Below are positions 9,622 through 18,700 of a DNA stretch of 64,000 nucleotides, piece after piece. Origin of the DNA: Cylindrotheca closterium (lineage: Eukaryota > Bacillariophyta > Bacillariophyceae > Bacillariales > Bacillariaceae); assembly GCA_933822405.4 (NCBI GenBank), contig CAKOGP040002291.1:1-64000 (forward strand). The letters run 5' to 3'. Made by a program: the position numbers and the translations under genes. A model generated the notes under the pieces. The model had not been told where the DNA came from, did not search any database, and was given only the letters and a program-made list of their open reading frames with translations. Each line of letters starts with the position of its first letter. The first letter of the stretch is position 1.

Positions 9622-10005
9622 TGCCGTATATACGACACAAGATTATTTGAAAACAAAATCTACAGTAGGATTCGAATAGAAATACATATTCCCCTAGAAT
9701 ATTTTCTTGATTATATATTGCTAAGAATGGTGGTGGTGGATGTGACCAGCCATTCTACCATTGCGGAGATTTTTCATTAATGTCGGCAATGGCGTGTAAG
9801 TTTTTGAAAGCGGTGTACCCCAACAGCGAGGATGCTAATCAAGGCCTTGGCGGCCAAAGCACGGAAGGAAATCAAGGGTGATTTCCACGCTCGGTGCTTG
9901 GTCCAAGGTATGATTGATCGCCTCCTCATCAGTATCTGCCAGATCCAAATCCCCCCCCCTCCCCTCTTTCCCCTTGGATCGAAGTAGTTATGCAGTCACC
10001 CGCCG
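9622..10005. other. Intergenic, convergent 3' ends, C-rich run
   Basis: This lies between the 3' ends of a plus- and a minus-strand gene. A C-rich tract is at 9951-9974. The stretch 9820-9910 is GC-richer and looks faintly coding in places, but no frame is long enough to call. Confidence 0.4.
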
Positions 10006-10887
10006 CTATCCAACATAGGTCATTCGTCTGGAAGCACCCTTTGGTGTATGAAGCGACCGGCTGATGTCTGTCATGGAAGGATCAGACGAAGCTCGTCTGG
10101 GAGCCCTTTTTGGTGCATGCAGAGACTGGCTCAGGCCAGTTCTTGCTGTTGTTGAAGACCCTCGTGTAGCAGCATCAGCAGTAGCTAAAGGAGAAGAAGA
10201 AACTCCAGCAGCCATAGCATCAATCTTTCCCAAGTAGAGGGCCGCAATGGTGGTTTGAGACGAGAAATGTTGAGAAAACTCCTTGATCCACTCCTCACAA
10301 AGAGTCTTTTTCTTTTCCTGCTCTTGAAGGACCTTGGACACTACAAATTTGATGCGTTGTTCCCGTTCGTATCGTGCTCGTGACACCAACAAACCCCGGT
10401 AGTAATGCGTTTCCGAAGCAGGATACTTTTTCTCTGCCTCCATCGTCTTGATGGTATCAATGTTCTCATTGTAGATTCGCTTGTAATCTTCTTTGGAGTA
10501 AAACAAGGCGTTCTTTTGAGAAGGAGTCGGTGGTTCAATGTAAACACATTTGGACTTGGACGAAGAGAAGGAAACCCGTCTGGATGATGATTCTTGTGAT
10601 AGTAGTAGCTGCTCCCGTGTGCTGGTTTCCATGACACCATTGTCGTTATCGCAATCGTTGTCGTTGTGATTGACACGTTCCGAATCTTCCAACAAGGGAG
10701 GTGGAGGCATTGCCTGAAGAAGATTCCTAACGCTGTTGCGGGGATGAGATTGAACCTCCGTGAACGCGTGCTGGTTCCTTTGTGCTCGGTTCATTTTGTT
10801 TGCCGTTTTCAAAATGCTAGAGGATGAAACCGATCGGCGGAGTAGCAAATCTCTTGGTTGATTCCGACGCATATCCATTGTGCCCAT
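10006..10887 (-). CDS. Orphan diatom-type family protein (paralogue A)
   Basis: Single exon, 293 aa, ATG at 10887. Residues 1-115 are Ser/Arg-rich and probably disordered. A conserved block at about 117-215 reads RVSFSSSKSKCVYIEPPT, FYSKEDYKRIYNENIDTIKTMEAEKK, ETHYYRGLLV, RIKFVVSKVLQEQEKKKTLCEEWIKEFSQHFSSQTTIAAL. The same pattern occurs in the neighbouring gene at 11763-12293 (FYCSKDYRQIERENGEILQQME, ETESLYFRGLEV, RFVVSEVLREQ, EWVENFSSRFTSQNAAAAQRRG). The block is charged and helical, with no membrane segment. I know of no function; the YYRGL/YFRGLE signature is typical of a family of intracellular proteins found in diatoms. Confidence 0.75.
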   Translation of the reverse strand: MGTMDMRRNQPRDLLLRRSVSSSSILKTANKMNRAQRNQHAFTEVQSHPRNSVRNLLQAMPPPPLLEDSERVNHNDNDCDNDNGVMETSTREQLLLSQESSSRRVSFSSSKSKCVYIEPPTPSQKNALFYSKEDYKRIYNENIDTIKTMEAEKKYPASETHYYRGLLVSRARYEREQRIKFVVSKVLQEQEKKKTLCEEWIKEFSQHFSSQTTIAALYLGKIDAMAAGVSSSPLATADAATRGSSTTARTGLSQSLHAPKRAPRRASSDPSMTDISRSLHTPKGASRRMTYVG

Positions 10888-11762
10888 TATGGTAGATGGT
10901 CTGTTAGTTTATTTGTGCTTTGTTGTTGTGCATGTGTGTGTGTGTGTGTGTGTGTTTTTAAGTTGATGTTACCACTGGTACCGGTACTCGTATTTTAAAA
11001 AAGTACAAGTACCCCAGTAGGGAGGTGACTTTGGACAAAAATGCCGATGTCATGAGTTCCACCGGATATACTGTATAATATCAAAATATCCAGCACTTGT
11101 GTAAGAACTTGTAGTAGGGGAAGAGAGAACGTCAACTTTATTTAACAGCCGCGGCATTTGGTTCTCAATTGGGGGCTTAGGTAAATTGAATTTCCTAACC
11201 TTCCTTCGGAGCAAAAGGCTCCAACGCACCGAACCTCCAATGAGATTGACCGAACCGCAACCTTTAATAGCGCCCCAAAATAACACGTTCCTCTCCCTTC
11301 AAATGGAGTTATTTTGGTCGTCCCCCAATGCCAGTCACTTTCAACATCGACGTCGTCGGCAGTGTCTTGGCTTTTGAGTTGAGGTGTGTGATGAGTGTAA
11401 AAAAAAAGGTGAGAAACTAAAAGCCGTCGCTAAGCAGGATCCACCAATGTTGCTGTGAATGAATGGGAATATTAGATGCCCTCTTACTACAGTACTGTCT
11501 AATGAAAAGTCCAACTCTTCAAGATCTTGTTAACATTCTATATCTACTATTGTTTTAGTTCCCCCCTTTCTGTGGTCAAGAAGGATCAGCACATGGGTGC
11601 CATTTGATGAATAATGTAGTGAACATGTTGATAATGTAGGACTCTCTATCTATTGGTTTGTTATGTCCTCCATTCGAATGTACGTTATTCGTAGTCTATG
11701 AACTTTGTGATGCGTATGCGTATTCTTTTCTTTTAATAAACACTGGCGAGAGTGAGTGGGTG
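10888..11762. other. Intergenic with TG microsatellite and CCGGTACC palindromes
   Basis: 875 bp. It carries a (TG)n tract at 10933-10954 and the palindromic cluster GGTACCGGTAC at about 10977-10988, both upstream of paralogue A. The remainder lies downstream of paralogue B. Short frames at 11050-11377 have no recognisable content. Confidence 0.45.
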
Positions 11763-12293
11763 TCATTGAGAACAAGAAGAATCATCACTGTCCTTGGCAG
11801 TGGCTCTCATGTCCCATGCTCCCCGTCGTTGTGCCGCTGCTGCATTCTGTGATGTAAAGCGTGAAGAAAAGTTCTCCACCCATTCCTTGCGAATTCTTCC
11901 ATAGCGACCTTGCTCTCGCAAGACTTCCGAGACCACAAATCTTCGTAGTCGTGACCGTTCTTGCATGGCTCTGGGCAATTGAACTTCCAAGCCACGAAAG
12001 TACAAGGATTCAGTTTCAACTTCGACTTTCTGCTGCCTCTCCATTTGCTGGAGAATTTCTCCATTCTCTCGTTCAATCTGTCTATAGTCTTTGGAGCAAT
12101 AAAAGGTGGAACGATACTCTTGTTTGGTCATCTCCGAAACGGAAGGGACTTCTACAGCTTGTACGCAATAGGCAAAGCTAACATTCTTTTTGGGTTTGAT
12201 GTCAGTGAGCTGCTTGTTGGAATCAATAGCGGGGAGATAGAGTTTATCAAAGGTGTTGTTACAGGGGGCTGTTTGGCACAGCAAAGGAGCCAT
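11763..12293 (-). CDS. Orphan diatom-type family protein (paralogue B)
   Basis: Single exon, 176 aa, ATG at 12293. It is shorter than paralogue A because it lacks the Ser-rich N-terminal 100 residues, but it keeps the conserved block: KKNVSFAYCVQAVEVPS, YRSTFYCSKDYRQIERENGE, ETESLYFRGLEV, RLRRFVVSEVLREQGR, WVENFSSRFTSQNAAAAQRRG. The order of elements (short acidic/aromatic strand, helix with YK/YR, RGL, basic helix, FSS-F-S-Q) is the same in both. It probably arose by local duplication in the same orientation. Function unknown; soluble. Confidence 0.75.
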   Translation of the reverse strand: MAPLLCQTAPCNNTFDKLYLPAIDSNKQLTDIKPKKNVSFAYCVQAVEVPSVSEMTKQEYRSTFYCSKDYRQIERENGEILQQMERQQKVEVETESLYFRGLEVQLPRAMQERSRLRRFVVSEVLREQGRYGRIRKEWVENFSSRFTSQNAAAAQRRGAWDMRATAKDSDDSSCSQ

Positions 12294-12956
12294 GACTCTT
12301 CCTAATAATAAAAATATGCGATGCTTGTTTTTTTGTGTGAAAGTGTCAGTGGTGAGGATGGTTTTCGAAAGCGCAGTTCCAGTGCTGGCGGAAGGCGGAA
12401 ATGTTCAGTAATGCTCTTGGGACAGATCCCGTGTACGTGTGGTACTTGAAATGTGATTTTTGCTGTAGCCGGAATTTTCCATTATGTTTTTTCTGTGACA
12501 ATAATTTTCCTTAATGTTTTTCTCGCGGTATTCGTGGCGATCGGAACGTTGGAAAATGATTTCGGCCATATATAGCATGTCGTACCAGCGTCACACGACA
12601 AGAAACCTATGAAGAAACTCGCGATATTTTCCACGATCTTATATGTTGGAAGGGTTCTTGATCAGATCGTGCTTGGAATTCGACGGAGAATGCTTCGTGT
12701 TTTGTGTTTGAAAGTTCAAGTTGAAAGCAAAAGGAACGATCTTCTGATCAGACGCACTGCTTTCAAGGAGGACTAAGCCCCCTTTGCTATTCCCTTTATT
12801 CTTTTTAAAAATATCGTGTCCCCTCCCCGACATTTATTGGAAGGCAAACGACAACGCAAGAAAGATATTCACATGTATGTGGTAGGTACAAGTACAACGG
12901 GAAACCAATCGCATTGACTGGAAAATACAGTATTGCACACCAAACATAGCAGCAAT

Positions 12957-12994
<38 letters not shown>

Positions 12995-13004
12995 AAGTAA
13001 CACA
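12294..13004. other. Divergent intergenic region with (AAC)n tract
   Basis: 711 bp between divergent starts (12293 minus, 13005 plus), so it holds two promoters. A pure (AAC)n tract at about 12955-12994 ends ten bases before the ankyrin-protein ATG and is most likely 5'UTR. It is open in frame with the gene but has no ATG, so I exclude it from the protein. Confidence 0.55.
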
Positions 13005-14351
13005 ATGGCAGCATCACCAAGCAAGGCCCAAACGCCAGTGAAGAATATCAAGAAAGAAATCAGTCTGAATCCCGACAAATGCGACAAGCTTGTGGCACGT
13101 TACAGGAGAATGAAACTGGATGCTCAGTCCTTTCTCGACGCCACGGATCCAATGGATCAAGGTGGCTTTACACCATTGCACGAAGTCATGCGGATTTGTC
13201 ATGGAAATCATGTCTTGGATCTGGTCGAATACATTGTCGAGACGCACCCAACTAGCGTCGAAACCAAAGATGCCAATGGGAATCTGCCAATTCATGTCTT
13301 GCCGCGGTTTTTGTCGGCCGAGAACAAGAAACAAATTCAATTGGATCAAATCCAAGCACGTCGCTTTCTACTGTCAAAACATCCAGAGTCCATTAAAACC
13401 AAGAACAATAGGGGCAAAACTCCATTGTCCAAAGCTATCATGTTTGAATACAATATTTTGGTTCAGACCATGTTGGACGACAATGAAACACTGCTGACAC
13501 AACCAGATGAAGACGGAAAAGTGCCATTGAACCATGCTATGGAGAATTTTAGTATAAGTACCGTCAAAATGTTCTTGGAACAGCGCCCCGATGATATTTT
13601 GACCATTGCCGAATTTCCAAAAGGAGACCTTGAAGAACGACAACAATTGTTGGCTGCGATTGGTCACGCCATTCCAGAGACCTTTGATACGGAATGCGAG
13701 GCTTCGGAAGAAGGAGAAGAAGGAGAATGGCAACTGTCTAGCAATCTCATTCGCCAATTCTTGTCCGAGGCCAAACTGGAACAATGGGGACAAGATGTCA
13801 TTTGGAGAATGATGAAGAGCTCGGTTTATCGAAATCGACAGGCCTTTCCCCAAAAGATTGAGGCCTTATCGAAACAGTTGCAACAAGAAAAAAAGAGATC
13901 CGTCGCTCATTTGGAAGAAACCATTTCTGACTACGAAGAAAAATTGAATCAATTAAAGATTGCAAACGAACGTACCAGACAAGAGTTGAAGGTGTCCAAA
14001 GCGATGCGCTCGACCGTATCCATGAGGCTGAAACAGCATGAGACATTGGCACAAGAGCAAGAAACTAAATACATCGAGCTGGCCATGAAAGTTCAGAGTT
14101 TGCAAGAAGCCCGAAACTTCAATTCCGAAAGCAAATATTTTGCGAAAGTGGATACGGAAAAGTGGACCGTAGAGGAACTCAAAGCGGTCCTCCAGTCGTT
14201 GATTCAGCGACTCAACTATCTCATTCCTGAACACACAAAATTATCCATGGCTCATGTTGCCGGCTCCTATCTCGCTCAAGATGAACATGCTGATAAAGCC
14301 ATGCTCATTGATACCATCGAGGCGCTGAATAAGGAGCTGTTGGAGCTTTGA
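13005..14351 (+). CDS. Ankyrin-repeat and coiled-coil protein
   Basis: Single exon, 448 aa, from the ATG at 13005 (MAASPSKAQ). Residues about 45-215 hold degenerate ankyrin repeats: GGFTPLHEVMRICHGN, ETKDANGNLPIHVLPRF, TKNNRGKTPLSKAIMFEYN, QPDEDGKVPLNHAMENF. Residues about 290-390 form a long charged coiled coil (KIEALSKQLQQEKKRSVAHLEE and onward). A conserved-looking C-terminal segment (EKWTVEELKAVLQSLIQRLNYL) follows. This layout of ankyrin repeats followed by a coiled coil is common among diatom proteins of unknown role and implies protein-protein scaffolding. No signal peptide; cytosolic by default. Confidence 0.82.
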   Translation: MAASPSKAQTPVKNIKKEISLNPDKCDKLVARYRRMKLDAQSFLDATDPMDQGGFTPLHEVMRICHGNHVLDLVEYIVETHPTSVETKDANGNLPIHVLPRFLSAENKKQIQLDQIQARRFLLSKHPESIKTKNNRGKTPLSKAIMFEYNILVQTMLDDNETLLTQPDEDGKVPLNHAMENFSISTVKMFLEQRPDDILTIAEFPKGDLEERQQLLAAIGHAIPETFDTECEASEEGEEGEWQLSSNLIRQFLSEAKLEQWGQDVIWRMMKSSVYRNRQAFPQKIEALSKQLQQEKKRSVAHLEETISDYEEKLNQLKIANERTRQELKVSKAMRSTVSMRLKQHETLAQEQETKYIELAMKVQSLQEARNFNSESKYFAKVDTEKWTVEELKAVLQSLIQRLNYLIPEHTKLSMAHVAGSYLAQDEHADKAMLIDTIEALNKELLEL

Positions 14352-14864
14352 GAGACGTGATAACAAAGTTCAGCTAATTGAGGTGACCATATCGGAATGC
14401 GAAACAGGAATTCTTCACACATTGATCTTGCAAAAGTTAGGGTCCTTTCTTTTTCGGCTTACCTCTGTTGCCACTGCCAATGCTTCCATTCTTGAACAAC
14501 AAGAAGAAGAAGGCATATTTGGGTCCAAATGATGATTTACGGTGAAAAATCGAATGGCTCTGTAAGGGTGCCTACTAGGAGTCCATGATTACGAGGTTTG
14601 TAGCATATCATCATTATTCTGTTAGAGGAGGAAAATAAACCAACTTGGCACATTGAAATGAGGCCCAGTTGACTTCCAAGTGTCGAATGAAATGAAACGA
14701 AAGTTGCGGTTTACATTTATAATACGTTTGCCTTTATTATTGTTTTAGCGTTTTCAATCACGAACGAGCAAAGCGGGACTTGCCCCATCGACTGACTGAC
14801 TGACTCATCATGCCGATTTCTGCAACATCCTCAATCCATCATCATCAATGATAATGGCCACAAC
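14352..14864. other. Intergenic, short GACT repeat
   Basis: 513 bp between a plus-strand 3' end and a plus-strand start. A (GACT)n tract is at about 14789-14806. No gene seen. Confidence 0.45.
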
Positions 14865-15314
14865 ATGAATGTTCTGAAGCTTCTAGTTCTGGTATTGTGT
14901 TTCCATATGACAATGACGACAGCAAGTGCTATATCGATTCGTGTGCGGGGTGCCGGCGTTACATCGGTAAACGGCATCTACAAAGCCAAGCCATATTCTA
15001 GAGTTCCTGCTGGATTTGCCAAGACATGCGACAAAATGGGTTGGCCCAGTGAAGCAACTTGGATAAAACTGGCAGTTCCCTCCATCGACTGGTACGAAGC
15101 CGACAATGGATCTTACATCTACCTGCACAAGGAAGGACAATGGTGGATCGACGATCCATCTGGTGCTGGTGTCTACATTGCCAACAACAATAACAACAAC
15201 AACATGAACGCAAACAAGCCTTTGCCACTGAATCCATCTTCAGATTGGAGGCCATTGGGACAAGGAACACTTCCGTTGCCCTCTATTGAGTTGGTCGACG
15301 GAAAGGAACTGTAA
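14865..15314 (+). CDS. Small secreted protein with VNG-Y motif
   Basis: 149 aa from the ATG at 14865. Residues 1-22 are a classic signal peptide (MNVLKLLVLVLCFHMTMTTASA). The mature chain begins ISIRVRGAGVTSVNGIYKAK and contains WIKLAVPSIDWYE, GSYIYLHKEGQWWIDDPSGAGVYIA, a poly-Asn linker and a Pro/Trp tail (SSDWRPLGQG). The spaced GAG..VNG.Y and W-I..P....Y residues match a small beta-rich unit seen in many protist and algal secreted or cell-surface proteins, usually as repeats; here there is a single unit. Role unknown. No AF motif at the cleavage site, so secretion rather than plastid import is more likely. Confidence 0.72.
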   Translation: MNVLKLLVLVLCFHMTMTTASAISIRVRGAGVTSVNGIYKAKPYSRVPAGFAKTCDKMGWPSEATWIKLAVPSIDWYEADNGSYIYLHKEGQWWIDDPSGAGVYIANNNNNNNMNANKPLPLNPSSDWRPLGQGTLPLPSIELVDGKEL

Positions 15315-15715
15315 CTACTTTCTTGCAAAACAATTGAAGGATGGATCGATCTTTTGGCAGTGGTTCTTGTTCACACGAGGTGCTCCTGAAGACATTCGAA
15401 AAGTGGACGACACGTTGGCAAGATTGATTCAAATCAAGCTGATGTGACTGTTCACTAGATCCAAGCGGCCTCGAAAGTGGGTCGAGTGGACAGGCGTCAT
15501 CTCTTCAAATCGAAGCAAACTTTATGTTATGGCGCACACTGGCAGAATGGGCATTGTGTGGTTTGAATTTATCGTCATGAATCATAGAATAAAAATTTAC
15601 TGTCATGGATCAATCAATTGGCGTGTTAACCTATCCTTGGTTGTCTCGATTGTGTTGGAAAAGCTGTATATCTGAAAGAACAACAGGAGTTTTACTAGAA
15701 CTATAGAATGTAATT
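15315..15715. other. Convergent intergenic region
   Basis: 401 bp between the 3' ends of the secreted-protein gene and the potassium-channel gene. It should hold both polyadenylation sites. Nothing else seen. Confidence 0.45.
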
Positions 15716-18700
15716 CTATGATACCTTTTCCTTGTCAAATGCCGCGATTTCCTCAGGAGAAGTCGTTGGCCTGCTGGTCTTTCTCTTGGACGCTCCAGAA
15801 GGCACATCTGGATCTTTCACGGCGCAAAGTGATTCCAACAATTCTCTCACCTGGCCCAAGAATCCACCCATTACGTTGCAGTTTGCAATGGCATATAGTG
15901 CCAGGAAAAATCGACCAGCGTTCGTCCGAGGAGTCAAATCACCATAACCAATCGTTGTCCCTATAGTTGTTTTGCAAAAGTTTATTGGGTGCATTCCGCG
16001 ACGTGAGACCATGGAGAAACCAATCTCACCGACAATGATTGTTGTAGAATTCAGTATTTCCGACTCACCTGTAATTACACATAGATGGACCGCTTCCGAG
16101 TAAGACAATCCTTCTATTGTTGTCAACATGGATACGCCCATCACCAACATCAAGGTTCCTACGGAAAGAGCCCCTCCTGGTACCATGTTCTGCCACGAGG
16201 ATGCCAACTCCATGATTGGACCGCAGAAAAAGCCCAATCCAAACAACGGCAACATGGTCAAGAATATCCTTCCTACTACATCCGTTTCTCCTGGACAAAT
16301 GTCACCAAATCTACATTCAGTCAAATCAGGGCACTTCTTGTTAGTAAAGATCGAGAAACAACATGGCAAACTGGCAAGTGAGGAGTGCGTCGTCTTACCC
16401 AACTCTATTGTGTTCCAAAATTCAAAGTTTGAAATCTTCGTGAGATTACAGCATGTCACCCAGTTACGAATTAATACCCGCTTGCTTCAAAGAAATACTC
16501 ACGTCGTCAAGGACATTACTACAAGGCGATTGATTGATTCGACGGCCAACAACAAAATGAATAACATACTGTACATTTCGTAGTAACAAGATAATTCACG
16601 CACTCACCCGAACAATAAAATGAATTCACCAGCTTGGATCCTTCCGCTCCATCTGCAATCATTCCTGGAATAGTGTAGAACCCTAAAGCAAACAACGTTA
16701 GTCACTGATAAGGTAGGCCGATACCATATCATCTCATATGCAAAAATCTTGTGAAAACATGTTTCTAAATACCGACCTGTCATTCCAAAAAGAATCAATC
16801 CAGCCCCCGATGATATCACTCGATGTGTAGAAAGAATTTTCTTCGTGGTTGCTTTTGATACCAAATAATCTTGTTCAGGAACGCTTTCTGGCACAATGGA
16901 TCGGTCTGGTGGCCGGTCCAATTTGTCAATCTTAGCTTCAGATCCCTCGTCAGTCAACTTCGCTTCAACAAGATCGCTGTTCGCGAGTGCTTTGGAAGAT
17001 GCTTCCAATTGAGGGCTAGTCGGATCGATTACGGAAAGTTCTTTATTGTCGATGTCTTGGTCTGCCTCTTCTGAATATGCTGCTCCGATGATCGGATCAA
17101 TTGCCGAATCTGCCTTATTATCTATGTCTTTGTCTGTCTCTTCTTGATCTATTACTTCGGTGACCGTATCCATTGCACAATCTTCCTTCTTATCGATGTC
17201 TTGGACTACATCTTGATCTGCCGGTTTGGTGACTGTATCGATAGCAGAATCTTCCTTATCCTCTTCGACGTCATTGTCTGCCTCTTTTGGATCGGATACT
17301 TCATTGACTGTATCGATTGCAGAATCTTCCTTATCCTCGTCGATGTCTTTGTCTGTCTCTTCTTTAGGGCTGATCGCATCGATTGCAGAAAGTTCGTTCT
17401 CGTCAGTGCTTTGGTCTGCCTCGTCTTGATCTGTTACTTCGTTTACCAGATCCATAACAGAATCATCTTTCTCGTCCGTGTATCTGTCCTCCTTTTCTTG
17501 ATCTGTGATTTCGGTGACAGTATTCATTGCAGAATCTTCCGTACTACCCATTTCTCCTTCTGCCTCTTCTTCATCTGCTGCTTCAGTGACCGGATCCATT
17601 GCACCATCTTGGTCTGCCTCTTCTTTATCTGCTGCCTCGGCAGCAGCAATCGCTTCCTGGAGTTCGTCCTTATCATCTTCCGTCAGTTGCACAGCCATTG
17701 ACAGACGCTCCATCATGTCATCGTCCATTTCCTCATCGTCATCATCCTCCCCTTCCGCTTCGAGCTTTTCAAAAGCGACGTTCCTAAGACCCATCGAGTA
17801 CTCCATTGGAAATTCGTCACCTTCATCATAATAGTACTCCTCCGCTTTCTCGAACAGATCCATGTTGACAATCGTTTTGGTTATGCTTGGAAAGAAGACG
17901 ATTTTGTCGGCAGAAACATCGTAGATCTTTCGCGTGTAGCAGATTTCCTTGGCTGCTTTCATGATTGCCTCATACGATTCGGGTTCCATTTCGTCTTCCT
18001 CTTGGAAATCTTCCGAGTCCATCATTTCTTTGATCATGCCGTTCAGTTCGGTTTCGATCATGTTTTGGCGCTTCGTTGCTTCGGAAACTGGTACGGCTTC
18101 TCCCGTCGAGACAGTAGCAGAGGTTGTAGTTTCGGTTGGACTCGCAGAAAAACTTTCCACTTGAGGGCCAATCGGGTCTGCTGCAGAAACTTCCTTCTCG
18201 TCGGTTTCTTGGTCTACGTCTTCTTGATCTGTAACTTCGTTGACCGGATCCATTCCAGAGTCTTCCGACTGCCCCATATCTTGTTCGTTTCGATGTGATA
18301 TTTCGATGATCGGGTCATTTGTAGCATCTTCCTTTTCGCCGGTGTCTTGGTTTGCCTCGTCTTGATCTGTTACTTCGTTTACCAGATCCATAACAGAATC
18401 ATCTTTCTCGTCCGTGTATCTGTCCTCCTTTTCTTGATCTGTGATTTCGGTGACAGTATTCATTGCAGAATCTTCCTTACTACCCATTTCTCCTTCTGCC
18501 TCTTCTTCATCTGCTGCTTCAGTGACCGGATCCATTGCACCATCTTGGTCTGCCTCTTCTTTATCTGCTGCCTCGGCAGCAGCAATCGCTTCCTGGAGTT
18601 CGTCCTTATCATCTTCCGTCAGTTGCACAGCCATTGACAGACGCTCCATCATGTCATCGTCCATTTCCTCATCGTCATCATCCTCCCCTTCCGCTTCGAG

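Noticed and set aside
12933..13004. Poly-Asn N-terminus of the ankyrin protein
   Set aside because: It derives from the (AAC)n tract upstream of the ATG at 13005; the frame there starts at TTG.
16070..16459. Separate K+ channel gene starting at 16459
   Set aside because: No ATG-supported start with TM1; the upstream half of pore 1 is supplied by exons further upstream, so it is part of the long gene.
16604..16776. C-terminal extension of the large acidic frame (RYLETCFHKIF onward) as true protein
   Set aside because: It lies across a GT-AG intron (16776-16683); splicing instead restores TM1 and pore 1 of a K2P channel.
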